Shown one piece after another: positions 19,614 through 28,843 of a DNA stretch of 64,000 nucleotides (positions are counted from its first letter, which is position 1; the number at the start of each line of letters is the position of its first letter). The position numbers were made by a program, and so were the translations under genes. The stretch is from the NCBI RefSeq assembly GCF_004803755.1, contig NZ_CP032311.1:3550501-3614500 (forward strand), written 5' to 3'. The notes beneath the pieces were generated by a model. That model had not been told where the DNA came from, ran no database searches, and saw only the letters and a program-made list of their open reading frames with translations. The DNA is from Pseudomonas sp. DG56-2 (GTDB lineage: Bacteria > Pseudomonadota > Gammaproteobacteria > Pseudomonadales > Pseudomonadaceae).

Positions 19614-20194
19614 TTACGACGCCCTTCTTCCAGTAAGCGCCTGCCGCAGCTTGTCAGCCACGGTCGAGGCCTTTGGCTTTTCCTTTGGACCTGCAGCCTT
19701 TCCGTTGCCGAAAGGATTGGTCATCTGCGCCCACTCAATCTTGGCATCCAGAGCAAGGAACAACTCAGGAAGCGGTGTGCGCCAGGCTGATTCAGGCAAC
19801 CATCCCAGCCAGCCCGTGGCAATCGCGAACAGCCGGTCAACGTAGCTGCCGTCCTCGACGACGCTTACGCCTTCCCGGCTTCCGCGTTTCCCTTGTCGGC
19901 GCCCCGAGGGTTGTACAATGCCACCAGATAGGCGTTCACCTGGGTCGACACTTCGAGCACGCCAGCCTGCCAGACCTTCTCAGGGATGGCTTCGGCTGTC
20001 TTGCCTTCCAGGTCCGCACCAGCGGCGATGATGATCGCAACACCGTCCACGCTCAGGGCGGTGATCACCTGCGACGCACCGCGCAGCCCACCAAAGCGGG
20101 ACTCGATAGCTCGCACTGCTTTCAGGGTAGGCACCAGGTCGAATGACTCCTCACCCACTTTTACGGTGACGGTGCCATGTAAGGTCTTGTTCAT
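19614..20194 (-). CDS. Tail assembly chaperone GT (frameshift product)
   Basis: Predicted -1 frameshift fusion of the G-like chaperone with a downstream frame that has no ATG of its own. The slippery heptamer GGGAAAC (19886-19892, reverse strand) is in the correct phase (G GGA AAC), seven codons before the G stop. The shifted frame stays open from CGC-GGA-AGC to 19614, adding about 90 residues (total about 193) that include VDRLFAIATGWLGWLP and a basic tail. In lambda, G and GT are made the same way and load the tape measure. Confidence 0.85.
19865..20194 (-). CDS. Tail assembly chaperone G
   Basis: A 109-residue lambda gpG-like chaperone (starts MNKTLHGTVTVKVGEESFDL), the non-shifted product of the G/GT pair. 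It lies between the tail tube and tape measure genes, the usual place for this chaperone. Confidence 0.82.
   Translation of the reverse strand: MNKTLHGTVTVKVGEESFDLVPTLKAVRAIESRFGGLRGASQVITALSVDGVAIIIAAGADLEGKTAEAIPEKVWQAGVLEVSTQVNAYLVALYNPRGADKGNAEAGKA
19886..19892 (-). promoter_or_regulatory. -1 ribosomal frameshift slippery site
   Basis: GGGAAAC on the reverse strand in phase X_XXY_YYZ. The lambda G/GT site is GGGAAAG, differing only in the last base. Confidence 0.82.
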
Positions 20195-20233
20195 GGAACG
20201 CTTCCTGTGAAGCCGGGGCCGAAGCCCCGGGCA

Positions 20234-20734
20234 TTATGGGGTGACGGGCGCCGGGAGCAGCTCGAGAATGTCAGAGTTGATGGCGATGGTGACGTTACGA
20301 CGAACCACGTTGTCGGCACTGCCTGGGGCTACGGTGTTGTTCATCACCTTGCCGCGGAAGTAGAACGTCGTCGGTGCGACCACTGGCGAGGCGTCGGGAT
20401 CGCCGTCGTTCAGGGTGATTTTGATGCTGTAATCGCCTTTGCCACGGTCCTTGTGCGCCACCTTAAGCGCCTTCTGTCCAAGGTCGCCGTTGTCCAGGCC
20501 AACAGCCAGAGTTAGGTCGCCAGCATCCGCCGTACCCTTATACTTGCGCACTCGACCATTACGCAGCGAGGTGAAGGTGACGCTGCTGAAGGTATCGCCG
20601 AATTCGCCAAGGTCTTCGACCTCGCCAATGTCGACGTAGGTGTCCGCCTTGTACTCGGTTTCTGTATCGGCACCGGTCTTGCCGCCGAGCGCGATACGGC
20701 AGCCGGCAGCTGTATTGAGGTTGTCTTCAGACAT
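20234..20734 (-). CDS. Major tail (tube) protein
   Basis: A 166-residue tail tube protein. It has the beta-rich pattern VEDLGEFGDTFSSVTFTSLRNGRVRKYKG near residues 40-65 and a C-terminal beta region. GGAGG precedes the ATG. It sits between the DUF3168 gene and G as in lambda-like tails, where the tube protein precedes the chaperones. Confidence 0.83.
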   Translation of the reverse strand: MSEDNLNTAAGCRIALGGKTGADTETEYKADTYVDIGEVEDLGEFGDTFSSVTFTSLRNGRVRKYKGTADAGDLTLAVGLDNGDLGQKALKVAHKDRGKGDYSIKITLNDGDPDASPVVAPTTFYFRGKVMNNTVAPGSADNVVRRNVTIAINSDILELLPAPVTP

Positions 20735-20789
20735 GGAGATGCCTCCAAAGGCACATTGGATAAAAGCCGCAGCGCGGCCGATGGTGGAT

Positions 20790-21176
20790 TTAGTGAGTGG
20801 TGATCACGCGAACCGTGATTGAGCCTTGATAGGTCACGCCGTCGGCATCGCGCTGGGCGTCGGCCTGCTCGACACGAACTGAAACAGCGCGACCGGTCGA
20901 AAGCGGTAGCCTGCGTTCGTCCAGGGCATTGATGATCTCGCCATTGATGCGTTTGACCTCGGCCTGACCAATGGCGTCGGACCATACCGAGAGGTAGATC
21001 AGACGCTGCTCACGCTTGCGGCCTGCGATCGGACGAATGTTCGCCGAGACTTCGCGATCAATGGAGACATACGGCTTCGGCGTATTCATCGGCGCGCCAT
21101 CAAAAATGGGACAACTGACTTCAGTCGCGAGCCGCGTAAACAGCGCTTCCTGCAGCGCTACCGATGGATCAGGCAT
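20790..21176 (-). CDS. Tail terminator-like protein, DUF3168
   Basis: A 128-residue DUF3168-type protein (LQEALFTRLATEVSCPIFDGAP; later LPLSTGRAVSVRVEQADAQRDADG). Members correspond to the tail-completion protein (lambda gpU position). It overlaps the gp10-like gene by 8 bp. Confidence 0.77.
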   Translation of the reverse strand: MPDPSVALQEALFTRLATEVSCPIFDGAPMNTPKPYVSIDREVSANIRPIAGRKREQRLIYLSVWSDAIGQAEVKRINGEIINALDERRLPLSTGRAVSVRVEQADAQRDADGVTYQGSITVRVITTH

Positions 21177-21744
21177 TTCCCACCCCCTGGCTCGCTTTAC
21201 GAAGCGTACGAGTGACCGCCGCTTCGATCTCTGCCAGGACGAACTCTCGGTTGACCTGCATCGCTGGCCTGAGCCAGGGATGTGCTGGCCGGGCCGGAAT
21301 GTCCGGATACTTGCCGAAAAAGTTCGCGCCGTCGCTCTTGTTCTTCGTGTCCCGACGCCCCAGCCGATTCTTGCCCTTTAGCTGGGAGCGGTCCCGATTA
21401 GTTGTGTGGCTGCCCGATACGGCATCAGCATCGGCCCGATGGTAAACCTTGCCGGAATAGCCTTTTGTCCCGTACTCGATGAAACGCAGGTAGAAGTAGC
21501 GCTGGTTATTCAGCTTGCCGCGCAGGCCCACCTCGGCATTCAGGCCGCTGGACGAGACGAACGCGGTCAGCGCTGCAGCCGCTTCGCCCGTATCCTTAGG
21601 CACCAGGCTCTTCATCGTTTGCAGGATCCGGTCGGCGGCCTTCTGCATTGCTGGCTTGAGCTCGTTGTCCACGTTTTTGTGGATATTGCGCATCAGGCGC
21701 CGAAGCTTGAAATCGCCGGACATCCTGGAGCGGCGAACGGCCAT
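21169..21744 (-). CDS. HK97 gp10-like head-tail connector
   Basis: A 191-residue protein of the HK97-gp10 family (lambda gpZ position). It has LVPKDTGEAAAALTAF near residue 50, FIEYGTKGY near residue 90 and PAHPWLRPAMQ near residue 155. An AAGGAG site precedes ATG. The 30-residue insert rich in basic and polar residues (RDRSQLKGKNRLGRRDTKNK) between the last two motifs is typical of longer members. Confidence 0.82.
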   Translation of the reverse strand: MAVRRSRMSGDFKLRRLMRNIHKNVDNELKPAMQKAADRILQTMKSLVPKDTGEAAAALTAFVSSSGLNAEVGLRGKLNNQRYFYLRFIEYGTKGYSGKVYHRADADAVSGSHTTNRDRSQLKGKNRLGRRDTKNKSDGANFFGKYPDIPARPAHPWLRPAMQVNREFVLAEIEAAVTRTLRKASQGVGNA

Positions 21745-21746
21745 GA

Positions 21747-21917
21747 TTACTCCTTGGTCGATTCGACCTTGACTGGCTTATCGACCTTCTCAGTCACCTC
21801 TTCGGCGTAGCCGCGAGCAATCAACCCCTTGCCGACCTCAGCCGAAACCTCGAAGGCTTCACCTTTCTCGCGGTCGCCAACAGCGCCGGAGAGCACACCC
21901 AGTGCACGAATTTTCAT
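21747..21917 (-). CDS. Small hypothetical protein in connector cluster (DUF7210-like)
   Basis: A 56-residue protein (MKIRALGVLSGAVGDREKG at its start; ends VKVESTKE). It fits exactly between the head-closure and gp10-like genes and is read in the same direction. Small proteins of this type are common in Pseudomonas siphoviruses at this position; the DUF7210 name is from memory and is uncertain. Confidence 0.7.
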   Translation of the reverse strand: MKIRALGVLSGAVGDREKGEAFEVSAEVGKGLIARGYAEEVTEKVDKPVKVESTKE

Positions 21918-21927
21918 GTTGTTTTCC

Positions 21928-22254
21928 TCATGGGTTTGGCACAGACGAGCAAAGCAGCCTCATCATCGTCCCGTAGTTGTCTGTTAATACGGCTTCGACT
22001 TTGTAGGTCGCGCCACGCCTAGTTAGCCGCCAGCCGACACAAACGTCTTCACGCGGTCTGGTGAGAATTTCAGCTGTTACAACAGCTTCCAATTGCTCAG
22101 CAACTGGCGAGACACGACCACTTGGCAGCCTGATTTCGGCCCACAACTCCGGAGGACTAGCAGCCAGCCACGTCTCATCAGCGCCGCCCGAACTGTTACG
22201 CACCTGCTTCGGATAGGTCACCTGGCAACGGTGTCGAAGGGGGCCTGCTCTCAT
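21928..22254 (-). CDS. Head closure protein
   Basis: A 108-residue protein resembling SPP1 gp16/HK97 head-closure proteins (starts MRAGPLRHRCQVTYPK, with LWAEIRLPSGRVSPVAEQLEA near residue 40). Its ATG overlaps the stop of the preceding connector gene by 4 bp; three upstream codons are rejected for that reason. Confidence 0.78.
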   Translation of the reverse strand: MRAGPLRHRCQVTYPKQVRNSSGGADETWLAASPPELWAEIRLPSGRVSPVAEQLEAVVTAEILTRPREDVCVGWRLTRRGATYKVEAVLTDNYGTMMRLLCSSVPNP

Positions 22255-22592
22255 ATTCCCCACCCCACACGATGCGGCGTAAGAAGCGCGCGTGAACCCA
22301 TGGGCATCTCAGTTGCGATGGTGCCGGTTACGACATCCTCACGGTTCGCGTAGAGATGACCAAGGTTCAGCAAGCAGGCCGCTTTAATGGAAGGATTGAT
22401 TAGCATTGGTGAATCACCCGCCTCTCCTGCCGCGACAGCCTCTGCCATTGACTGCTCATCGACATAGAACCGACGATTCAGGTAATCCATTGCCTGCCCC
22501 TCCGCAGCTTCAACCAAAAGCTCCAGATACTCGTCATCATCATCAGGATCGCGAAGGTGATGCCGAGCGATGGTCAAGCTGATAACCGGCAT
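22251..22592 (-). CDS. Head-tail connector, gp6-like
   Basis: A 113-residue helical adaptor of HK97 gp6 type (LTIARHHLRDPDDDDEYLEL, then AAEGQAMDYLNRRFY, then LLNLGHLYANREDVV). It forms the ring below the portal. It is translationally coupled to the head-closure gene. Confidence 0.82.
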   Translation of the reverse strand: MPVISLTIARHHLRDPDDDDEYLELLVEAAEGQAMDYLNRRFYVDEQSMAEAVAAGEAGDSPMLINPSIKAACLLNLGHLYANREDVVTGTIATEMPMGSRALLTPHRVGWGI

Positions 22593-22595
22593 GCC

Positions 22596-23129
22596 TTACT
22601 CCTTCAGCGGCTCGAGGGCTGCCAGCTTCCGCTGCACCAGCTCTTCGGCATGCCGGCGCGGCACTGAATAAGCAGGACCGCCGCGGCGACGCAGCTCGCC
22701 CTCGTCCATGTAGGATCGCATCGGGTAAATTTGAACAACTACAGGGTTGGGATTGACCACAAGATCCTCTCCGCCCACAAGTTGATCGGAGCCTTTGCCG
22801 CCATCAGTTGCCACCAATCCGACCTGGCCGGCACCTTCGCTGTCGTCGGCGCCAATAACTGGGGCATTGGTGTCGGCAGCCTGGTTGGTCGCAGCCGCAT
22901 CCGTTTCGAAGCTCGAGCTTGCCTGGCCTACTGGGAGGCCCTGTCCGGTGCTATCCGCCAGGCCTGGATCAGTTGCCGGGGGTCCGTCCCCGCCAGAATT
23001 CGGCAAAGCCGCAGGGTCAGGCGAAGGAGACAGGCTGCCACCCTCGGGCTGAACAGTAGTGGGCTCAGTAGGCGATACATGATCTTTCACCTTTGCTGTG
23101 GATACTGGTGTTTCCTGTTTACGTGCCAT
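22596..23129 (-). CDS. Low-complexity head-region protein
   Basis: A 177-residue protein. The N-terminal 120 residues are Pro/Ser/Thr/Gly/Asp-rich and probably disordered. The C-terminal 45 residues (VVVQIYPMRSYMDEGELRRRGG, then RHAEELVQRKLAALEP) look ordered and resemble small capsid-linked proteins of other Pseudomonas phages. It may be a head decoration or adaptor; I do not recognise it firmly. Confidence 0.6.
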   Translation of the reverse strand: MARKQETPVSTAKVKDHVSPTEPTTVQPEGGSLSPSPDPAALPNSGGDGPPATDPGLADSTGQGLPVGQASSSFETDAAATNQAADTNAPVIGADDSEGAGQVGLVATDGGKGSDQLVGGEDLVVNPNPVVVQIYPMRSYMDEGELRRRGGPAYSVPRRHAEELVQRKLAALEPLKE

Positions 23130-23177
23130 GGAAGTACTCCAGTCGGGCGTCATTCCTGACGCCCTTTGCCAAAGAGA

Positions 23178-24359
23178 TTAAGGAGTGATCAGCGGACCAG
23201 TGACGAACGCCTCATCGCGATAGATGGCAAAGGCCAGACGCTCTTCAGCGCGGATCGTTGCCATGTTGTTTTCGAAGTCCTTGTCGTTCTCGGTCGAGAT
23301 CAGCACTTCGATCTCCATGCGATCGAAGATCTGAGCGCCGAGTTTGAAGGCGCCGACCAGGAAGTCGTTCTGTGTCATGGCCTGGGTAGAAACCACTGGG
23401 CGATTCCAAAGTTTCGCGTTGGTGCCGTCCTGAGGCTGGCCGATGATGTAACGGCCCTCCCCGTCCTTGGTCAGCTCGATGGCCGCCCAGTCGATCGGGT
23501 TGAGCACGATGCCGTCGGATGGGAACTCGGCCAGTTCGGCCTGCAGCAACGCGAGACGGAGCCGGTCAATGCGCTGCTCGCCGACAACGGCAACACCGGC
23601 CGGTGCCGCGTATAGCTGAGCCACGGTCATGAGGCCCTGCAGGTTTGCACCAGTGCCGCTGCCGTAAAGCAACTGCGCTTCTTCCGCCATGGTCAGACCG
23701 TAACGCGCGCGACCGTCGATGTAGCTCTGCAACGCCTTCGCGTCATCGAGCATCTGGCGGCTTGCTTTGAAGAGGTGGGCGATGGTGCGGACGTTGGCCG
23801 TTGCCAGAGCGAAAGTGAGATCGGAGTACGGCTTGGCGGTGTTTTCCGCGACGGGACGCGCACTGTTGGTGAAACCGGTCTCGCGGATATACTCGATCGA
23901 GTTCGATTCGGTGGAACCCGGCGCGACCAGGTCGCGGATGGTCAGCCGGCGTTGCGGCGGAGCAATGATCCCCGGCAAGCGCTGAGTCTGCACCAGGTCA
24001 CCGCCAGTAGCGGTGGTGATGGCAGCCCGCGGTACTGAGACGCGACGCGAGCCACGGAAGGATGAGTTCATTTCTTGCATTTCTTCGCTCTCGATCACGA
24101 GAGCACCAACCGATTTCTGCGGCTCCTCCTGGTGACTACGATCCCGGTTTGCATTGACGAGCTTCTGCTCCGCCTCGCCCAGGCGTGCGCTGATTTCGCC
24201 CTGCTTGGTCAGCAGTTCATCCACCTTGGCGCGGGTTTCGGTGTTCATCTCACCCGAGGCCTTGATCTGTTTTTCGACCGCCTCGGCCTGGCTTTTAATT
24301 TGGTCACCAATACCCTTGAGGCTGGCGTTGAGTTCCTTGACTTGGGATTCAAAGTCCAT
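23178..24359 (-). CDS. Major capsid protein, HK97 fold
   Basis: A 393-residue HK97-type capsid precursor. Residues 1-85 form the coiled-coil delta (scaffold) domain. The mature part follows near residue 100 (SFRGSRRVSVPRA), with family segments such as EEAQLLYGSGTGANLQGL and, near the end, ERLAFAIYRDEAFV. It follows the ClpP-like protease gene, which presumably removes the delta domain. Confidence 0.93.
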   Translation of the reverse strand: MDFESQVKELNASLKGIGDQIKSQAEAVEKQIKASGEMNTETRAKVDELLTKQGEISARLGEAEQKLVNANRDRSHQEEPQKSVGALVIESEEMQEMNSSFRGSRRVSVPRAAITTATGGDLVQTQRLPGIIAPPQRRLTIRDLVAPGSTESNSIEYIRETGFTNSARPVAENTAKPYSDLTFALATANVRTIAHLFKASRQMLDDAKALQSYIDGRARYGLTMAEEAQLLYGSGTGANLQGLMTVAQLYAAPAGVAVVGEQRIDRLRLALLQAELAEFPSDGIVLNPIDWAAIELTKDGEGRYIIGQPQDGTNAKLWNRPVVSTQAMTQNDFLVGAFKLGAQIFDRMEIEVLISTENDKDFENNMATIRAEERLAFAIYRDEAFVTGPLITP

Positions 24360-24361
24360 GG

Positions 24362-25219
24362 TCAGTTTCCTTTCAAAGAATTGAGGAGGTTGGTTGCCGC
24401 GCTCAGAGAGGCGGAGAGGTCTGGCGCGACAGCGCTGGGCTTGTCGGTCGGGGCAGCGATATGCGTACCCCCGCCGGTAGCGCGAGGCATGCCGGACTTA
24501 AAACTGGCGAACAGTTCACGGCGCTCGGAGCGAGGCATGCCAGCCTTCGCCAGGGCTACATCCATGGCCTTGAGCGCATTGTTCTGGGCGGCTTCTTCAG
24601 TTTCCCGCTCGGTGATCTCAGTGGACGACAACAGTCCGGTAGCCAGGCCAAGCTCCACGGCACGCTTGCCGCGGATGTAAGTTTCGTCGTCCATCAGTTC
24701 GGCCATATCCTCCGCTGGCTGCCCGCCTGTCTCGGCATAGAGATCGGCCATCGCGGCATCGAACTCCTCCATGTCGTCGGCGATGCTTCGAAGGTAGTTG
24801 CGATTACCGGCGAGCCAGGTCCAGCAGTTGTGGATCATCAGGAAGGCGCTGCTGGCTACCTCTCGCTTAGTGCCCGCGAGGAAGACAATCGAAGCAGCGC
24901 TGGCCGCCATGCCGAGCACCTTAGTGGTGACTTCGTGACTGTGCTCCTGGAGGCGGTTGTAGATGGCGATGCCTTCGAACATGTCGCCGCCCGGCGAGTT
25001 GATATAGACGGTGACGTCACGCTCGCCGATGGCTCGCAGTGCTGCATCGATTCGCTTCAGCGTTACGCCCTCGCCATACCAGTCCTCACCGATGACGCCG
25101 TATACGGTGATGGTGTCCGAGGTGTTCTCGACGGCCGCCTGGATCGCGGGATTCCATTTATCGAGCGCGCGTGGGCTCATCTCGCTGCGTAGGCCGCGAG
25201 ATTGGATTTTGTGTTTCAT
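24362..25219 (-). CDS. ClpP-like prohead protease
   Basis: A 285-residue S14/ClpP-type head maturation protease. It has YINSPGGDMFEG (about 75), the catalytic Ser in GMAASAAS (about 104), the His in FLMIHNCW (about 127) and an Asp further on (MDDETYIRG). The C-terminal 70 residues are a low-complexity scaffold-like tail. It lies between portal and capsid genes. Confidence 0.9.
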   Translation of the reverse strand: MKHKIQSRGLRSEMSPRALDKWNPAIQAAVENTSDTITVYGVIGEDWYGEGVTLKRIDAALRAIGERDVTVYINSPGGDMFEGIAIYNRLQEHSHEVTTKVLGMAASAASIVFLAGTKREVASSAFLMIHNCWTWLAGNRNYLRSIADDMEEFDAAMADLYAETGGQPAEDMAELMDDETYIRGKRAVELGLATGLLSSTEITERETEEAAQNNALKAMDVALAKAGMPRSERRELFASFKSGMPRATGGGTHIAAPTDKPSAVAPDLSASLSAATNLLNSLKGN

Positions 25220-25222
25220 GGA

Positions 25223-26533
25223 TTACTCCCGAGAGTTGCTTTCTGACTCTTTGAGCCAGTTCATCAGGGCTGCACGTGCCGCCTGCCCATCACTTTGATT
25301 TCCAAGCTGGTCGAGCGGCACCAGGTTCGATTGCACAGTCAGGATGTCTCCGCCTGGCTTGCTGGGCATGTTGTCCTTGCGACGCCCTTCATTGCGCGTG
25401 ATGAAGCCGTTCTGAGCCATGGTGCTGAGGTATGCAGCACGACCTGTGCTGTCTGCTCGCAGGAATGCCTCCAGAGAGAACTCGGCGTAGAAATTGATTC
25501 GATCCACGGCAGTCATACAGCGCTTGTTCACACACTGCTCAATCGGGGCCGTGTAGGACATGATGCAATAGGTCAGGAAGGCAATCTGCTGCTGCTCCAG
25601 GCCAGTACCCCAGTTGCTGCCCTTGTCGGTCTTCATCACCATCCAAGGCGGCACGCCGAACCAGCGGCAGATCTCCTCAATGCTGTGTCCTCTCGACTCC
25701 AGCAACTGGGCGTCGGCTGGATTGATACCGATCATTTCCGGCTTCACGCCGGCCTCAAGCACTGGGCTGCGACCGGCGTTGAGCGCGCCGGAGATCGTCT
25801 TCACGTAATCACGAAACTCGACGCGCTGCGCTGGATTTAGGGTCTTGTCCACCGAGAACGCGACGGTGGGCATCATCCCGTTTTTAAACGTGTTGTTCGC
25901 GGCATCGTCAGCCGACATGGCCGAGCCAAACACGTCCGCGCCGTAACGGATCGCTGACAGACCTACCCTGCCATCCAGGGTGAATGCCGGAATGTGCAAC
26001 ATATTCTCGCGCAGGATCTCTCGACGAGCCCCCTTTCGCGGCTTGAAGAAGTACCTGAGTCGGCCATCGTCATCGAGTTCCAGCTCGATTCGCGAGGGCA
26101 TCAGAAAGTCCAGGGCAATCACCCGCCCCGCGGCACGGTGTATCTCGCAGTAAGCATTGCCCCAAAGTAGCATCGAGGCGACGACAGCTTGCCAGAAGTG
26201 GAAGGCTGCCATGTCCTCGTTGGGGCTTGTATGCACCACGTCGTATAGCGCGAAGTCCCTTGCACTTTCGCGGCTGCCATCTGGCATACGCCGGTAGATG
26301 CTCAACGGCAAACCAGCAACCGATGTCGAGATGATCCGAACACACGCCCAAACTGTGGAGAGTCGCATGGCGTTGTCGACGCTGACCGACTTCCCACTGC
26401 TGGACTGAGCCCCGAGGAAGTTGCTCCAGAATCCGCCATCCGATAATCGAATGGATTTCCCGAGCCATCCATTCAGGTTGGCCGAAGGCTTGGCCGCTGC
26501 AGCGCCCAACGCCTGAGATAACGATTTAATCAC
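25223..26533 (-). CDS. Portal protein, HK97 family
   Basis: A 436-residue portal protein with WACVRIISTSVAGLPLSIYRR (about 63), AVVASMLLWGNAYCEI (about 116), and EEICRWFGVPPWMV with the following SNWGTGLEQQ (about 290-310). It forms the dodecameric DNA channel at one capsid vertex. It starts with GTG, overlapping the small membrane-protein gene by 8 bp. Confidence 0.92.
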   Translation of the reverse strand: MIKSLSQALGAAAAKPSANLNGWLGKSIRLSDGGFWSNFLGAQSSSGKSVSVDNAMRLSTVWACVRIISTSVAGLPLSIYRRMPDGSRESARDFALYDVVHTSPNEDMAAFHFWQAVVASMLLWGNAYCEIHRAAGRVIALDFLMPSRIELELDDDGRLRYFFKPRKGARREILRENMLHIPAFTLDGRVGLSAIRYGADVFGSAMSADDAANNTFKNGMMPTVAFSVDKTLNPAQRVEFRDYVKTISGALNAGRSPVLEAGVKPEMIGINPADAQLLESRGHSIEEICRWFGVPPWMVMKTDKGSNWGTGLEQQQIAFLTYCIMSYTAPIEQCVNKRCMTAVDRINFYAEFSLEAFLRADSTGRAAYLSTMAQNGFITRNEGRRKDNMPSKPGGDILTVQSNLVPLDQLGNQSDGQAARAALMNWLKESESNSRE

Positions 26534-26687
26534 TGCTCAATCCTCGGCGAATAAAGGCTGCGATGCAGAACAAACTCAGCGCCCCCGCCAACAAGGCCCA
26601 GCCAGTGCCGGCTAGCATCCAGACGCCAGCACAAGCCATACAGAAGGCCGCGAGCGAAACGAGGATGAAGTAATGGAATGCGTTCAT
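26526..26687 (-). CDS. Small membrane protein between terminase and portal
   Basis: A 53-residue protein (MNAFHYFILVSLAAFCMACA at its start) with two predicted membrane segments and a short C-terminal RRGLSSD. Its ATG overlaps the terminase stop by 4 bp and its end overlaps the portal start, so it is clearly translated in the operon. Similar tiny membrane proteins occupy this slot in HK97-like phages. The role is unknown. Confidence 0.7.
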   Translation of the reverse strand: MNAFHYFILVSLAAFCMACAGVWMLAGTGWALLAGALSLFCIAAFIRRGLSSD

Positions 26688-28363
26688 GCGATCAATGGGT
26701 CTCGGATGCCAGCCATGAAGTTGTCCATTCCGCCTCGCCCTTCCGGGTTCAGACTGAGCAGCGAAACGGCGTTGAATGTGGCCATGAGCGGGTCAATCTT
26801 TGCTGTCCCTGATGCCTGCTTCGTAATCAAAAAAGCGTTGGCAGACGGGACACCTTTCGCGTTACCGCAGGCCCAAGCCATGAGCGGCTGGCCGCAGTGC
26901 AGCAATGCGCCTTCGGCGAGCTTACGTTCGGTCGTCTTGATTGCGCCGGTCAGCTTCCAGCCTTGGGAAATACCTACGATCTTGTCTTCCTCTACACCTG
27001 CATCTGCCAGGGCGTCGAGAACAGCGCCAATACCAGCTGGATCGAGGCCGACCTTATCCAACAAACCAGTTGCATTGACGCGAGCAACAATGGCCGCAAG
27101 TTGTTCGACGTCTTCACCGATGCGTTTGACGATCGTCAGATCTCCCGTCGCCTCAAGATCTCGCAAGCGAGGAGCTTCGGACTTGCGCCGCTCAAGGACC
27201 GATGGGTGCGCCCAAGCGTGAGCCCAGTGCAACCACCTACGAGTTCCAATCTCACGACCGAGAACAGCCAACCCGAGCAAGTCATCGAGGCCACCGCCGT
27301 CCCCGCCGATATCGACCACTTCGCACCGAGAGAGCAGTGCATCGAGCGTCAGACCAGCAAGCGACTGGGGTTCCCAGAATTCAGCGCCGACCCAGTTGTC
27401 GGACATCAGGGCCAGGCCGATTTCAATGTTGAGATGCTTGGCCAGGAAGCCACGTAGATCTGCTTCACCGTCGAGCTCCGCCTGCATGAAAAGGCGTTCT
27501 AGCGTCGGTCGGTCAACCGAATAACCCATGTTCGGGTTAACCAGGTGGAAATTCTCGGGTTTCCGTGCCTCACCGCTCTTGATCATCTCTTGCGAGAATT
27601 CATAGATGATCGGTAAGAACCGGTTGTCCTCGATACGGCCATCCCGCACGCCACGGGCATAGGAAAGCTTCGACCTGAACACGCCGGCCGGCGGTTCGTT
27701 TGACTGAGTTGTCAGCCAGATGATGAAGCCTTCCGGCCTGGACAGCAGACCACCAGTAGCTTCCCGGATCATGTCTGCCGCTTTCGGGTTCTTACCAAAG
27801 AGCCAGGCTTCGTCGATCAACACACCGACCGCTTTCTTGCCGCCTACCACGTCGCTGTCAGCAGCCACTACTTTTAGCGTGGCTCCCGTCTCACGATGGG
27901 TGATCAGCCGTAGGTGCGGCTGAACATGTAGAAGTGCTTTCAGCTCTTCATCGTTGTTGACCATGTCTTTGGCCGGTACGAATGAGTTGTCCGCAATCTC
28001 CTTGGTCGGCGCCAAGATGATGAATTCAGCTGACAGGCGCCAGTTGCGGATCAGCGCCGTTAGCATGATCCCCGCAGCGATGGTGGATTTACTGTTTTTT
28101 TTCGGGATACAGAGCATCACCTCCCGAATCAACCGCTCGCCGGTCTCGCTGTTGTAGCTGCCGAACACAGCTCCGGCGAAGGCCAACACCCAGGGGGCGC
28201 AGGAGGCTTCGATTGTCGGGCTGCCAGGGGCATCGACAATCTTCAGGCCCTTGAAAACCTCAAGGCTAGCTTCTGCCTCATCAGGAAATAGCGGCTCTGG
28301 AATGATCGACTCGCCCGCAGCCAGCCGCCGCCACCAGTCTGGGCAGGCGGTAGTCCATTGCAT
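26684..28363 (-). CDS. Terminase large subunit
   Basis: A 559-residue DNA-packaging motor. The ATPase domain has a Walker A-like CIPKKNSKSTIAAG near residue 90 and Walker B VLIDEAW near residue 185. The C-terminal RNase H-like nuclease has DIGGDGGGLDDL near residue 355 and further acidic residues (GLDPAGIGAVLD). The nonclassical Walker A with Ser/Lys fits the HK97/phi-C31 terminase class, in line with a cos-packaging HK97-like phage. Confidence 0.92.
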   Translation of the reverse strand: MQWTTACPDWWRRLAAGESIIPEPLFPDEAEASLEVFKGLKIVDAPGSPTIEASCAPWVLAFAGAVFGSYNSETGERLIREVMLCIPKKNSKSTIAAGIMLTALIRNWRLSAEFIILAPTKEIADNSFVPAKDMVNNDEELKALLHVQPHLRLITHRETGATLKVVAADSDVVGGKKAVGVLIDEAWLFGKNPKAADMIREATGGLLSRPEGFIIWLTTQSNEPPAGVFRSKLSYARGVRDGRIEDNRFLPIIYEFSQEMIKSGEARKPENFHLVNPNMGYSVDRPTLERLFMQAELDGEADLRGFLAKHLNIEIGLALMSDNWVGAEFWEPQSLAGLTLDALLSRCEVVDIGGDGGGLDDLLGLAVLGREIGTRRWLHWAHAWAHPSVLERRKSEAPRLRDLEATGDLTIVKRIGEDVEQLAAIVARVNATGLLDKVGLDPAGIGAVLDALADAGVEEDKIVGISQGWKLTGAIKTTERKLAEGALLHCGQPLMAWACGNAKGVPSANAFLITKQASGTAKIDPLMATFNAVSLLSLNPEGRGGMDNFMAGIRDPLIA

Positions 28364-28366
28364 GAG

Positions 28367-28843
28367 TTACCCCTTGACGACAGAGAGTGGCGGCTTGCCT
28401 TGCGCGTATCGCCCCTTGCCCACCTCCTTGGCAGCATCCTGGCGGGCTTCCTTCTTACCCTGATCTGCCATCTTGCCGTGCACGTAGGGCATGAGCGCCT
28501 TGGCGGCATCCACTCGTAGCTTCGGTTCGGCAGACTGCTCGTTCATCACTGCAACCAGGAAGTCGCGAGGATCGTCGAACTCGGCGAAAACCAACGCATC
28601 GTCAGGCGTCTCCGCTGGAGCCGGCGAGTTAACTTTCCCTGCAGCTTTAACCTCGGTCGAGGAAGCGGTCTTTACCCTGGACTTGCGAGCGAGGTAGGCA
28701 GTGACGTCGGGGTCCTTCGCAAGCTTCGAGCCCGCCTGCGACGCGGTTTTCTCGGAATAGCCAGCTGAAATAGCTGCGTCTCTTTTCGAGGCGCCCGACT
28801 GCAAAGCGTCAGCAAACCGGCGCTTTTTGTCGGTTAAAGCCAT
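28367..28843 (-). CDS. Terminase small subunit
   Basis: A 158-residue protein with an N-terminal helix-turn-helix of TerS type (KKRRFADALQSGASKRDAAISAGYSEKTA). A central linker and a C-terminal region (LRVDAAKALMPYVHGKMADQG) follow, typical of the terminase_2-like family. It recognises the packaging site and recruits the large subunit, whose gene is 3 bp downstream. Confidence 0.88.
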   Translation of the reverse strand: MALTDKKRRFADALQSGASKRDAAISAGYSEKTASQAGSKLAKDPDVTAYLARKSRVKTASSTEVKAAGKVNSPAPAETPDDALVFAEFDDPRDFLVAVMNEQSAEPKLRVDAAKALMPYVHGKMADQGKKEARQDAAKEVGKGRYAQGKPPLSVVKG

